From positions 1 to 6,941 of the forward strand of contig JALQWE010000194.1 in NCBI GenBank assembly GCA_023258825.1: 6,941 bases of DNA, given 5' to 3'. This DNA is from Planctomycetaceae bacterium (GTDB taxonomy: Bacteria > Planctomycetota > Planctomycetia > Planctomycetales > Planctomycetaceae). Shown here in pieces: positions 1 through 6,901 of this stretch. The notes beneath the pieces were generated by a model that saw only the letters and a program-made list of their open reading frames with translations, had not been told where the DNA came from and ran no database searches. Each line of letters begins with the position of its first letter. Within the stretch, counting starts at the first letter, position 1. The translations under genes and the position numbers were made by a program.

Positions 1-242
1 TTGATCTGATCTGAAGTCCTGGCCCAGCTCTTCGGGGGTTGCGTTGAGAGGTGATTGGTCGCTCGGACAGGGAAAAACAGGTCACGGCGAGAGGGGGAAC
101 TGTTCGGTCAGCTGCCGATGGTCTCTGAATGCCGCTGGAAAACGCAAAAGAGCCCGGGACCTGCATCCCGGGCTCTTTGCTGTACATTCCTGTCCATTCA
201 CCGCTGTGAGGCTTTCAGGCCAGCACGGCGGGGCGTGATCAA
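1..242. other. Non-coding left edge
   Basis: I find no convincing gene here. The plus-strand frames that could continue a gene from the left meet stop codons within the first few codons, and the short open frames have no recognisable protein. The only clear element is the hairpin at 147-178. A gene ending just at the left edge cannot be excluded. Confidence 0.5.
147..178 (-). terminator. Intrinsic terminator hairpin downstream of the Gfo/Idh gene
   Basis: A perfect 13-bp inverted repeat (arms 147-159 and 166-178, AAAGAGCCCGGGA and its complement) encloses a 6-nt loop. It begins 65 nt beyond the stop of the minus-strand oxidoreductase gene. Read on the minus strand, the GC-rich stem ends in CTCTTTT, giving a short U tract. 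Because the arms end in A and T runs on both sides, it could also stop transcription coming from the left on the plus strand. The stem is seen directly; the terminator role is inferred from its shape and position. Confidence 0.8.
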
Positions 243-1571
243 TCAGACCACTTCCCAGCCCTTGCGATATTCCTTGTTGACCAGTTTGGCCGCTTCGGGA
301 GCATTGGTGGCCACAAGATTCGCGGCATCCCATTCGATGGCCTTGCCGAGGCGATAGGCCACGTTTCCGAGCAGGACAGTTTCGGTCAGGGCACCGGAGT
401 AATCAAAGTTGCAGGTCGTTGGAGAGCCGTCCTTGCAGGCCTTGATCCACTCAGCGTGATGGCCGATGGAATCCGGAATTGTCTGGGCAGGTGGCTTGAA
501 GCTGGCGAACTTGTCAGCTGGGAACAGCTTGTAGCGGCTGTAATCGGCGAACATCATGCCTTCTGAGCCAATGAACATGACCCCGTTGGCCGGTACTGGC
601 TGGTCTGCGATCTTTCGTGGAATCATATCGCCGTCGTACCAGGTCAGTTTCAGTGCCGGTTGAGTGCCGCGTGCCGGGAAATCGTATTTCACGATCAGAC
701 CCAGTGGACAGGTTTCCGGGTGCACCTTGGGGCCTTCGGTCTCGCAGCGTGTTGGGTGTCGCAGGTCGAGTGCCCAGAAGGGAAGATCCATGTAATGGCA
801 GGCCATGTCACCGAGGGTTCCGCCGCCGAAGTCCCACCAGCGACGCCAGTTAGCGGGATGGTAGGCACCGTTGGCATAGGGACGTTCCGGGGCTGGGCCG
901 AGCCAAAGATCCCAGTTCAGTGTGGAGGGAACTGGATCTGCCTTGGCTGGACGGTCACCACCACCCCAACCCTTGCCAACCCAGACGTGCACTTCCGTCA
1001 CATTTCCCAGAACACCGGCCTTGATGATTTCCACAACGCGGCGGTAGTTGTTTTCCGCGTGAATCTGCGTTCCCAGCTGAGTGGCCACGCCTTTTTCAGC
1101 GGCAGCTTTGGCCAGCAATCGGGACTCGAAGATGGTGTGGGTCAATGGTTTTTCGCAGTAAACATGCTTTCCGGCTCGAATAGCGCGGATGGCGGCTGGG
1201 GCGTGATGGTGGTCGGAAGTCCCGATGACGACGGCGTCAATTCGATCGCCTTCCTTCACCAGCATTTCCCGATAATCCGCGTAGGTACGGGGCTCCACCC
1301 CTTTCTTTTCTGTGAGCATGGACTTGCAGCGACCGAGGTAGCTGGAGTCGACGTCGACGATAGCGACGATGTTCTCGCTCATCACCCCATTGACATCTTC
1401 AGCCGCTCGATTGGCAGTGCCAATGCAGGCAATATTCAGACTTTCCAGAGCACTTCGGGAAGGCCGGGAAGGACTTGCGGAGACGTGCACACCGGCGGAC
1501 AGAAGAGCGGCGGAACCAGCGGCTGTGGACTGGAGGAAGGACCGACGTCCCGTCTGAGGTTTCTGAGCCAT
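243..1571 (-). CDS. Tat-exported Gfo/Idh/MocA-family oxidoreductase
   Basis: Predicted NAD(P)-dependent oxidoreductase of 442 aa, probably acting on a sugar or sugar derivative in the periplasm; the substrate cannot be read from the sequence. The N-terminus has a twin-arginine motif (GRRSFLQ, residues 8-14) followed by a hydrophobic Ala/Ser-rich stretch to about residue 32, a typical Tat signal. A Rossmann domain follows (about 45-165) with nucleotide-binding loop CIGTANRA, acidic D73/D75 after the second strand, and the family EKP motif at 140-142 with the expected catalytic Lys141. The C-terminal domain contains WDLWLGPAP and GGGTLGDMACHYMD, whose D255 and H259 sit where the family places its active-site acid and histidine. 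The ATG at 1571 has an AAAGG ribosome site 8 nt upstream. The length is normal for secreted planctomycete members. Odd point: the loop has Ala where the second Gly of GxGxxG is usual. The gene is transcribed away from its neighbours. Confidence 0.9.
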   Translation of the reverse strand: MAQKPQTGRRSFLQSTAAGSAALLSAGVHVSASPSRPSRSALESLNIACIGTANRAAEDVNGVMSENIVAIVDVDSSYLGRCKSMLTEKKGVEPRTYADYREMLVKEGDRIDAVVIGTSDHHHAPAAIRAIRAGKHVYCEKPLTHTIFESRLLAKAAAEKGVATQLGTQIHAENNYRRVVEIIKAGVLGNVTEVHVWVGKGWGGGDRPAKADPVPSTLNWDLWLGPAPERPYANGAYHPANWRRWWDFGGGTLGDMACHYMDLPFWALDLRHPTRCETEGPKVHPETCPLGLIVKYDFPARGTQPALKLTWYDGDMIPRKIADQPVPANGVMFIGSEGMMFADYSRYKLFPADKFASFKPPAQTIPDSIGHHAEWIKACKDGSPTTCNFDYSGALTETVLLGNVAYRLGKAIEWDAANLVATNAPEAAKLVNKEYRKGWEVV

Positions 1572-1924
1572 GGAGGGAACCTTTCTGAACAGGTAAGAAA
1601 AAGGAGGCTGGCAAACTTGAGGTGGCCGTTAAGAATGGGGACTGGACCCTACGGGAGCACCCCGACGAAATGTGCCAGGATGCAGCATTCCGGGTCCAGA
1701 CACTCGATTTCAAAAGCGGCGAACTGTTGGTCAGGATAAACTCTGGATCAAGGGAAAGAAAATCAGAAGAGCAGGAATCGACGGTGGAAATCTGTTGAAA
1801 ATCCAAAATTGCTGGTATTTTCCTTGGACCATCTGTGTTGTGTTTTGAGGACAGAACGGTTGGATAATCATTCAATACCGGGCATTCACTTTTTACACGC
1901 TGATGGCTGTTAGTTGGGACTTTC
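1572..1924. promoter_or_regulatory. Divergent intergenic region
   Basis: This 353-bp spacer must hold the 5' signals of both the minus-strand oxidoreductase and the plus-strand fusion gene. On the plus strand a GATAAT box at 1863-1868 with TTGTGT at 1838-1843 (19-bp spacing) is a weak sigma70-like candidate, about 57 bp before the GTG at 1925. TTGAAA at 1795-1800 with TATTTT at 1816-1821 is another, with only 15-bp spacing. I could not pick a promoter for the minus strand. Open frames crossing this region show no recognisable protein. Confidence 0.4.
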
Positions 1925-3571
1925 GTGAGTCAAACGCGTTCCCAAAGCACACTGATTCTTGGTCAGGGACTGGCAGGTTCTGTGCTGGCGTGGCAATTGC
2001 ATTGGCAGTCAGAGGCTGTGATTCTGGTGAATTCCCCCCGCATCCCGAGGGCGTCGGCCGTTGCGGCCGGGTTGATGATGCCCGTCAGCGGAAAAAAATT
2101 CACACTCCACCCTGATTTTTCCAGCAGGCTGCAACAGGCAGAGTCATTTTATCGGCGGGTGGAGAACAGCCTGGGAACCACTATCTGTCGAAAAATCAGC
2201 ATTTTTCGGCGTTTTTTAACTCAGGGTGAGCGGGATTTTTTTCTGGGTGAGCGATATGAATCGGTAAAAGAACTGGTCCAGCTTGTCCCGGGGACTGACT
2301 CTGGTCCGACTGGTTTTCTGATGCAGGGTGCCCGGCTGAATGTGCCTGTATTTCTGAAGCGGACGGAGCAGTTTTTCAGAGAGCATCATCTCTATGTGGA
2401 TTCAGATGTGAATCCCGAAACGGATGTGGTGGTTGGTGAACGGCAGGTTGAAATTCCGCCCTTGAATCTGACAGCAGATCGAATTGTGTTCTGTCAGGGA
2501 GCAGCAGGGCAGGGGAATCTATGGTTTCCTGGCGTACCGGATCAGCCGCTCCGTGGGGAAATCCTGACGATTCAACGGACATCCGGACTGGAATATGACG
2601 TTTCTCTCGGGGAATTTTGGTTGACACCTGTACATGCTAACGAAGATGTTCAGGACGAGTTATCAGCAGGAAACCGATTTCTGCTGGGGGCGACCTATGA
2701 TCGGACAAATGTGACTGCAGGAACGACGGACGCGGGTCGTGACGAATTGCTGTCGGCACTCCCTGGGCTCGTAGATGGTCCCTGGGAGGTTCTGGAGCAC
2801 CGGTCAGGAATTCGAGCGGGGACCAGGCGACGCGAGGTTGTTGCCGGATTTCATTCAAAGCACCGGCATGTGGGAATCGTGAATGGGTTGGGGTCTTACG
2901 GTTCGCTGCTGGCACCGCTGGCGGTGCAGAAACTATTAAATGATCTGACTACAAAGAAGAGTTCGTCAGCAAATTCCTCTGTAAATCGTGGCCGCGGAGC
3001 GGAGGCTTTGACGTCCAAAGCCCATACGATTGTCAGAAGAGCGGTCGTGTTTGGTGATTACCTGCTGGACGCGACGGCTGGAAATGGCCACGACACGGAA
3101 TTTTTGTCGGGTCTGACGGACGCAAGCCGTGTGACGGCGATTGATATTCAGCAGACCGCGATTGAGAAAACCCGGGAGCGTCTGAAGGCGGCGGGATGGT
3201 CGGGTGTTAACTTGTTGTGCGGGGATCACGCGGACGAGATCGCAGGAATACTTCGAGATCGAGTGGATCTGGCAGGAGTTTTCGGGGCGGTGATGTTCAA
3301 TCTGGGATATCTCCCGGGTAGTGACCGGATCAGGACAACACAGCCGAAATCGACGGTTCAGGCGATGGCTGCAGCTGTGCGACTCCTGCGACCGGGTGGT
3401 GTGATGACGGTACTGGCATACCGAGGGCATCCAGGCGGGGCGGAAGAAGCACTTGCGGCGCGTCAGGTGGCCGAACAGTTCCCGGAATGTCAGCTGGATG
3501 TGATTGAAGGTGACCCATCGGAGCCGACATCACCTGTACTGATTGTGGTCAGAAAGCTGAGATCGACGTAA
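1925..3571 (+). CDS. Fused FAD oxidoreductase / MnmM-type tRNA methyltransferase (MnmC analogue)
   Basis: This 548-aa protein has two enzyme domains. Residues 1-342 are a DAO-fold FAD oxidoreductase: dinucleotide loop GQGLAG (13-18), ASAVAAGLMMPVSG (43-56), PLRGEILTI (208-216), and the C-terminal FAD-contact region SGIRAGT (294-300) and NGLGSYGS (320-327). A polar Ser/Asn/Thr-rich linker covers about 342-360. Residues 361-548 are a class I SAM methyltransferase matching the YtqB/MnmM family (formerly 'rRNA_methylase'): motif I LLDATAGNGHDT (380-391), acidic AIDIQ (405-409), catalytic-region FNLGYLPG (458-465), TT (471-472) and YRGHPGG (499-505). MnmM methylates nm5U34 of tRNA to mnm5U; the FAD half of E. 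coli MnmC makes nm5U from cmnm5U. I infer that this chain does both steps downstream of MnmE-MnmG. The start is GTG, chosen because the FAD loop follows at residue 13; GGGA 5 nt upstream is a modest ribosome site. The FAD half alone could instead be a generic amine oxidase. Confidence 0.85.
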   Translation: MSQTRSQSTLILGQGLAGSVLAWQLHWQSEAVILVNSPRIPRASAVAAGLMMPVSGKKFTLHPDFSSRLQQAESFYRRVENSLGTTICRKISIFRRFLTQGERDFFLGERYESVKELVQLVPGTDSGPTGFLMQGARLNVPVFLKRTEQFFREHHLYVDSDVNPETDVVVGERQVEIPPLNLTADRIVFCQGAAGQGNLWFPGVPDQPLRGEILTIQRTSGLEYDVSLGEFWLTPVHANEDVQDELSAGNRFLLGATYDRTNVTAGTTDAGRDELLSALPGLVDGPWEVLEHRSGIRAGTRRREVVAGFHSKHRHVGIVNGLGSYGSLLAPLAVQKLLNDLTTKKSSSANSSVNRGRGAEALTSKAHTIVRRAVVFGDYLLDATAGNGHDTEFLSGLTDASRVTAIDIQQTAIEKTRERLKAAGWSGVNLLCGDHADEIAGILRDRVDLAGVFGAVMFNLGYLPGSDRIRTTQPKSTVQAMAAAVRLLRPGGVMTVLAYRGHPGGAEEALAARQVAEQFPECQLDVIEGDPSEPTSPVLIVVRKLRST

Positions 3572-3784
3572 GGAAATGCTTTGAAAACGACTTCGCAGCG
3601 GTGATAGCTTCTGCGACACTTCGCACTGTCAGGAGTGACCAAAGCAACTACGATTGAGTGCTGCGGGAGTATTTGTTCAGCAGTGTCGACAGCGAGTCGA
3701 GGGTGTCGTCGATCACGGCGTCAGATGCTTGCCAATAACAACGAGAGGGATCCTGATTTCCCTGTCAGGAACAGATCTTGGATT
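3572..3784. promoter_or_regulatory. Spacer before the rhomboid gene
   Basis: This is a 213-bp gap. TTGAAA at 3581-3586 followed after 16 bp by GATAGC (3603-3608) is a weak promoter candidate that would leave a leader of about 170 nt. The rhomboid reading frame stays open upstream to about 3635, but that extension is rich in Cys, Arg and Ser and does not resemble the family, so I treat it as non-coding. Confidence 0.25.
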
Positions 3785-4789
3785 ATGAGAGAACTGCACA
3801 CATTCAGTGATCAGAAGATTGCCAGTCGATTGTCAGCGTTTCTGACATCGCATCAGATTCTGAATCAGGTGGAGCCGGAACAGGACGAGTACACGGTCTG
3901 GATCATCAATGATGATCAGCGTCATCAGGCCCGACAGGTTCTGGAGACGTATCTGGACGATCCGTATTCTGAAGCTGTGACGGCGTCCATCGCCTCGATT
4001 CGAACGAAGCCGGTCGTTGTTGAAGAGAAACGTGCGGTGTCTGCTGACAAAGCGGCGAGGCGTCTGCGGGAACGCTGGGATGGTGTCTGGTACCGGTGTT
4101 TTCCGTTGACCGTTCTGCTGACAGGTCTGAGTATTCTGGTGGTGTTGACCACGACGGACTGGCAGAAGGCGGCTAAAGAGGGTGGGTTGTTTTTTCCAAC
4201 CTGTAATGACTATGAATCACCTTTGCTGGATGCCTTGTTTATCCAGCCGATGCTTGGATTTCAGTCAACAGACAACTTCATTCTGCAGTTGTTTCGCGAT
4301 CCATCAAAGCCGGATTTGAATGGACTTCTGAAGAGTGGTCAGTACTGGCGATTCGCAACGCCGATTTTTCTGCATTTCGGAGTGTTGCACATTTTCTTCA
4401 ACATGCACTGGATGTGGGGTCTTGGGCGATACATCGAGTTTGTTCGCGGATCGTGGCGTTTCGGGGCTCTGGTGCTGATCGTGGCCATCGTTTCCAATCT
4501 GGCAGAGCTGTGTTGGTCTGGTCCTAGGTTTGGTGGTATGTCCGGGGTGGTCTTTGGTTTGATTGGATATGCGTGGTTGAAAGGTCGGACGCAGCCTCAC
4601 GAGGGTTTGGGACTCAGTCAGGACCAGGTGGTGTACTCAGTGTTTTTCATGTTGATGTGTATGACCGGGATTTTTGGAAATGTGGCGAATGCCTGCCATG
4701 TTGCCGGCTTTTTGACTGGGATCGTACTGGGATCACGACAGGCCATTATCCGGCGAATTCTGAATCGTTCTGGCGATCAAACTCAGTAA
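3785..4789 (+). CDS. GlpG-type rhomboid intramembrane serine protease
   Basis: Intramembrane serine protease of 334 aa in the cytoplasmic membrane that cleaves transmembrane substrates; the substrates are unknown. Residues 1-66 resemble the cytoplasmic N-domain of E. coli GlpG (MRELHTFSDQKIASRLSAFL). A first membrane helix lies at about 105-122, followed by a long loop (123-187). The rhomboid core then begins with YWRF (187-190), HIFFN (H202, N206; the oxyanion-side His and Asn), GPRFGGMSG with nucleophile Ser253, and NACHVAG with catalytic His305. The spacings H202-S253 (51) and S253-H305 (52) nearly equal GlpG's 51 and 53. Six membrane helices are plausible. The ATG at 3785 was chosen because GlpG homology starts there; its ribosome site is weak (CAGGA about 14 nt upstream, or GGA much closer). 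An in-frame ATG at 3725 is an alternative. No glycerol-3-phosphate genes are nearby, so I leave the symbol empty. Confidence 0.9.
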   Translation: MRELHTFSDQKIASRLSAFLTSHQILNQVEPEQDEYTVWIINDDQRHQARQVLETYLDDPYSEAVTASIASIRTKPVVVEEKRAVSADKAARRLRERWDGVWYRCFPLTVLLTGLSILVVLTTTDWQKAAKEGGLFFPTCNDYESPLLDALFIQPMLGFQSTDNFILQLFRDPSKPDLNGLLKSGQYWRFATPIFLHFGVLHIFFNMHWMWGLGRYIEFVRGSWRFGALVLIVAIVSNLAELCWSGPRFGGMSGVVFGLIGYAWLKGRTQPHEGLGLSQDQVVYSVFFMLMCMTGIFGNVANACHVAGFLTGIVLGSRQAIIRRILNRSGDQTQ

Positions 4790-4973
4790 CTCTCAGATAG
4801 AATTTCAACTTGCAGGCATCCCGGGGAACTGACGTTTCTGTCTGCAGTTGGTCTGTGACAAAGCTGTTTGTGACACAGAGACGTTCCGAAGGCATTCGAA
4901 AACTCAGCTCGATTTCTGCCTGTGGGAATGCCGGCATTTCGTTCAACGATTACCTGATTACCGGAGTCGATTG
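4790..4973. other. Spacer between rhomboid and HD genes
   Basis: A 184-bp gap without a recognisable gene. It contains TGTGACA twice in the same orientation (4854-4860 and 4869-4875), 15 bp apart, within a short TCTGTG...CACAGA inverted repeat (4852-4879). This could be a regulator site, but repeats of this size arise by chance. No clear terminator for the rhomboid gene is seen. Confidence 0.3.
4962..4966 (+). promoter_or_regulatory. Ribosome binding site of the HD gene
   Basis: CGGAG ends 7 nt before the ATG at 4974. It decides between this start and a start farther upstream in the same open frame (GTG-initiated near 4848), which has no comparable site and would add a 42-residue segment unlike the HD family. 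Confidence 0.6.
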
Positions 4974-5558
4974 ATGAATCGCGAACAGAATCTGCAGTTA
5001 TTGAGAGAGTACGTCAGCAATCCGGGACTGCAGAGGCACATGTTTGCGGTGGAGGCAGCGATGCGTGCCTATGCCGAGAAACTGGGTGAAGATACGGAAA
5101 AATGGGCCACGACCGGACTACTGCATGACTTCGACTATGAACGCTGGCCTGACCCTCCGGATCATCCGCTACAGGGGTCTGAGATACTGAGGTCAAAGGG
5201 GTATCCGGAAGACGTGATCTATGCGATCAAATCGCATGCGGACTACCTGACCGACTGTCCTCGTCTTTCACCAATGGACAAAGCGTTGTACGCCTGTGAT
5301 GAGTTGTGTGGTTTTCTGGTTGCCTGTGCACTGATGCGACCCGGCCGTCTGGAGGGAATGACGGCGAAGAGTGTTCGCAAGAAAATGAAGACAGCCTCCT
5401 TTGCCGCGGCGGTGAATCGAGATGATATTGTGCGCGGGGCAGCGGATCTGGGCGTCGATCTTGATGAACACATTTCATTCCTGATTGCGGCATTGCAGAC
5501 GATTGCTGAAGTTCTGGATCTGGTTCCTGAACCTGGTGCGAAATCCAGCGAACTGTAG
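4974..5558 (+). CDS. HD-superfamily metal-dependent hydrolase
   Basis: Predicted cytoplasmic metal-dependent phosphohydrolase of 194 aa; the substrate is unknown. It resembles the small HDIG-type 'predicted hydrolase' group (COG2316-like). The metal-ligand pattern is complete: H22 (in LQRHMFAVEAAM), H51-D52 in GLLHDFDYE, H88 in AIKSHADYL, and D109 in LYACDELCGF. The segment DHPLQGSEILRSKGYPEDV (63-81) between the second and third ligands is typical of the group. The C-terminal part (120-194) is helical, with a basic stretch AKSVRKKMK (131-139). No signal peptide or membrane segment is visible. The ATG at 4974 has a good ribosome site. It sits 184 bp after the rhomboid gene and 131 bp before the glycosyltransferase, and neither neighbour reveals its substrate. 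Confidence 0.88.
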   Translation: MNREQNLQLLREYVSNPGLQRHMFAVEAAMRAYAEKLGEDTEKWATTGLLHDFDYERWPDPPDHPLQGSEILRSKGYPEDVIYAIKSHADYLTDCPRLSPMDKALYACDELCGFLVACALMRPGRLEGMTAKSVRKKMKTASFAAAVNRDDIVRGAADLGVDLDEHISFLIAALQTIAEVLDLVPEPGAKSSEL

Positions 5559-5572
5559 TGTGCCAGAGATCG

Positions 5573-5589
5573 GTCCTGGGGTGCAGGAC
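5573..5589 (+). terminator. Small hairpin after the HD gene
   Basis: GTCCTG (5573-5578) and CAGGAC (5584-5589) form a 6-bp stem with a GGGTG loop, 14 nt after the HD stop codon. No T run follows, so it is at best a weak terminator or an mRNA 3'-end stabiliser. Confidence 0.3.
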
Positions 5590-5677
5590 AGATGTGAAGA
5601 CTTTGCAGAGTGTTGAACCAGGAAATGGCGACCAGACGCGGTAGACAGCCTCGACAAGCAAATTGGAGGTACTGAGC

Positions 5678-5684
5678 GGGAGGG
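5678..5684 (+). promoter_or_regulatory. Ribosome binding site of the glycosyltransferase
   Basis: GGGAGGG ends 5 nt before the GTG at 5690 and fixes that codon as the likely start. The in-frame TTG at 5663 lacks such a site. A second GGAGG at 5665-5669 has no ATG, GTG or TTG at a suitable distance. Confidence 0.65.
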
Positions 5685-5689
5685 TTTCA

Positions 5690-6901
5690 GTGAGCCTGCG
5701 ACGAATTCGAGTTCTGTGTGCTATTGGTGCCATGCATGGTGGTGGCTCAGAACGGCAGATGGTGCAGATTCTGAAGCATCTGGACCGAAAGCGGTTTGAG
5801 CCATACCTGTATCTGGTGTATCGATCTGGTCCGCTACTGGATCAAATCCCGGGCGATGTACCAGTTTTTGCTTTCGAAGAGCGCGTGCGTGGTGGGAGTT
5901 GGTACCTGCCCGGTCGGATGCATGCGCGTCGCGTGGCAGACTATGCAGCATGTCTGCAGGAGCTGCGAGCGGACGTCAGTTATGACCGAACATTTCTGAT
6001 GACGCTGATCACTGCCGCCGGGGCTCAGCGAATTGGCGTACCGAACGTTTCGACGATTGTTACCAATCCCGAAACGGGGTTTGCTCCGGTGGCAGGAAGG
6101 TTTCAGTGGTTCAAACGTCGTCTGCTGCACCGACTCTACAACCAATCAACACGGGTACTGGCTGTTTCTGAGGGAGCTCGGAACGCAGCCATCCGGTTTT
6201 ACGGCATTGCCCCGGAACGAATCGTGACGCAGTACAATGGGATCGACACGGTTCAGCTGCAGCAGCAATCCGTGCAGGCAGTGTCGGATCAATGGTGGAC
6301 GAAGGAGACCGGTAGCCGTCCGGTGTTTCGGATCGTTGGAGCGGGGCGGTTGAACCGTGAGAAAGGCTGGCATCTGTTGATTGAAGCGGTAGGCCGGCTG
6401 GTGCAGGAAGATCCGCAAACGGACTATCGGCTGGCGGTGTTGGGAGAAGGTGGTCATCGGGAAGAATTACGGCAACAGATTGACGAGGCCGGACTGCGTG
6501 ACGTGGTGCATTTGCCAGGATTTCAGACGAATGCCGCGGCGTGGTATCGCAGTGCCAGTGTGTTTGTGCTGCCGTCACTGGTTGAAGGAATGCCCAATGT
6601 TCTGCTGGAAGCGATGGTCTGTGGCACACCAGTGATCTCCAGCGACTGCGAATCAGGACCAGCGGAGATTCTGGAAGGTGGGCGCTGGGGAGCCTTATGC
6701 CGAGTGAACGATGCAGGAGCGCTTCAGATGGCGATTCGGGGTGTGCGACAGCAGGCGGAGGCAGCTGAATTGAGGGCGATGGAGGCGAAGACGGTGATTG
6801 AAACGAACTGGACGATTCGGGCAGCAACGGACCGACTGCAGGATATTCTCGAAGCGGCGGCGAGGCAAAAACCGGGGTTTTCTGAGAACCCCAGCCGGTG
6901 A
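5690..6901 (+). CDS. GT4-type (GT-B fold) glycosyltransferase
   Basis: Predicted retaining glycosyltransferase of 403 aa that transfers a sugar from a nucleotide-sugar donor to an envelope glycan or lipid; donor and acceptor are not predictable. The N-terminal acceptor domain starts with a Rossmann strand and Gly-rich loop (VLCAIGAMHGGGSERQM, 8-24). The C-terminal donor domain carries GAGRLNREKGWHLLIEA (217-233), whose R220 and K225 correspond to the donor-phosphate-contacting residues of GT4 enzymes. It continues with AVLGEGG (249-255), LPGFQ (275-279) and the EX7E motif EGMPNVLLE (E299, E307), then CGTPVISSDCESGPAEIL (311-328). Length and domain order are normal, with no signal peptide or membrane helix, so it likely works at the cytoplasmic face of the membrane. 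The GTG start is supported by its ribosome site. No other polysaccharide gene is in the window, though the cluster could continue to the right. Confidence 0.9.
   Translation: MSLRRIRVLCAIGAMHGGGSERQMVQILKHLDRKRFEPYLYLVYRSGPLLDQIPGDVPVFAFEERVRGGSWYLPGRMHARRVADYAACLQELRADVSYDRTFLMTLITAAGAQRIGVPNVSTIVTNPETGFAPVAGRFQWFKRRLLHRLYNQSTRVLAVSEGARNAAIRFYGIAPERIVTQYNGIDTVQLQQQSVQAVSDQWWTKETGSRPVFRIVGAGRLNREKGWHLLIEAVGRLVQEDPQTDYRLAVLGEGGHREELRQQIDEAGLRDVVHLPGFQTNAAAWYRSASVFVLPSLVEGMPNVLLEAMVCGTPVISSDCESGPAEILEGGRWGALCRVNDAGALQMAIRGVRQQAEAAELRAMEAKTVIETNWTIRAATDRLQDILEAAARQKPGFSENPSR
6874..6892 (+). terminator. Possible hairpin at the end of the glycosyltransferase gene
   Basis: GGGGTT (6874-6879) and AACCCC (6887-6892) can pair around a 7-nt loop, overlapping the last codons. 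There is no T tract after it, so terminator function is doubtful. The remaining 40 bp hold no supported gene; the window's last three bases happen to be ATG, without a good ribosome site. Confidence 0.2.

Noticed and set aside
1642..1699. 8-bp perfect inverted repeat CTGGACCC / GGGTCCAG with a 42-nt loop in the divergent spacer
   Set aside because: About one such pair is expected by chance in a spacer of this length, and the arms do not extend; no evidence for a riboswitch or operator.
660..1739. Long plus-strand open frame (359 codons) opposite the Gfo/Idh gene
   Set aside because: It is antisense to a clearly real gene with family motifs; its product shows no domain, and its openness follows from the codon use of the true gene.
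1399..1875. Minus-strand open frame of 158 codons spanning the divergent spacer
   Set aside because: It overlaps the start of the oxidoreductase in another frame and gives a Ser/Arg-rich product with no recognisable domain.
1925..3571. Frameshift or sequencing artefact joining two separate genes
   Set aside because: The frame is continuous, the linker is polar and typical of domain linkers, and both domains are complete with their motifs; no stop or start pair is skipped.
3635..3784. Upstream in-frame extension of the rhomboid gene by 50 codons
   Set aside because: Cys/Arg/Ser-rich with no similarity to rhomboids; GlpG-like homology starts exactly at the ATG at 3785.
4848..4973. Upstream in-frame extension of the HD gene by 42 codons
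   Set aside because: The ATG at 4974 has a good ribosome site, and the extension does not look like part of the HD family.
6111..6827. Minus-strand open frame of 238 codons inside the glycosyltransferase gene
   Set aside because: It is a Pro/Ser/His-rich shadow translation of a well-supported gene on the other strand.
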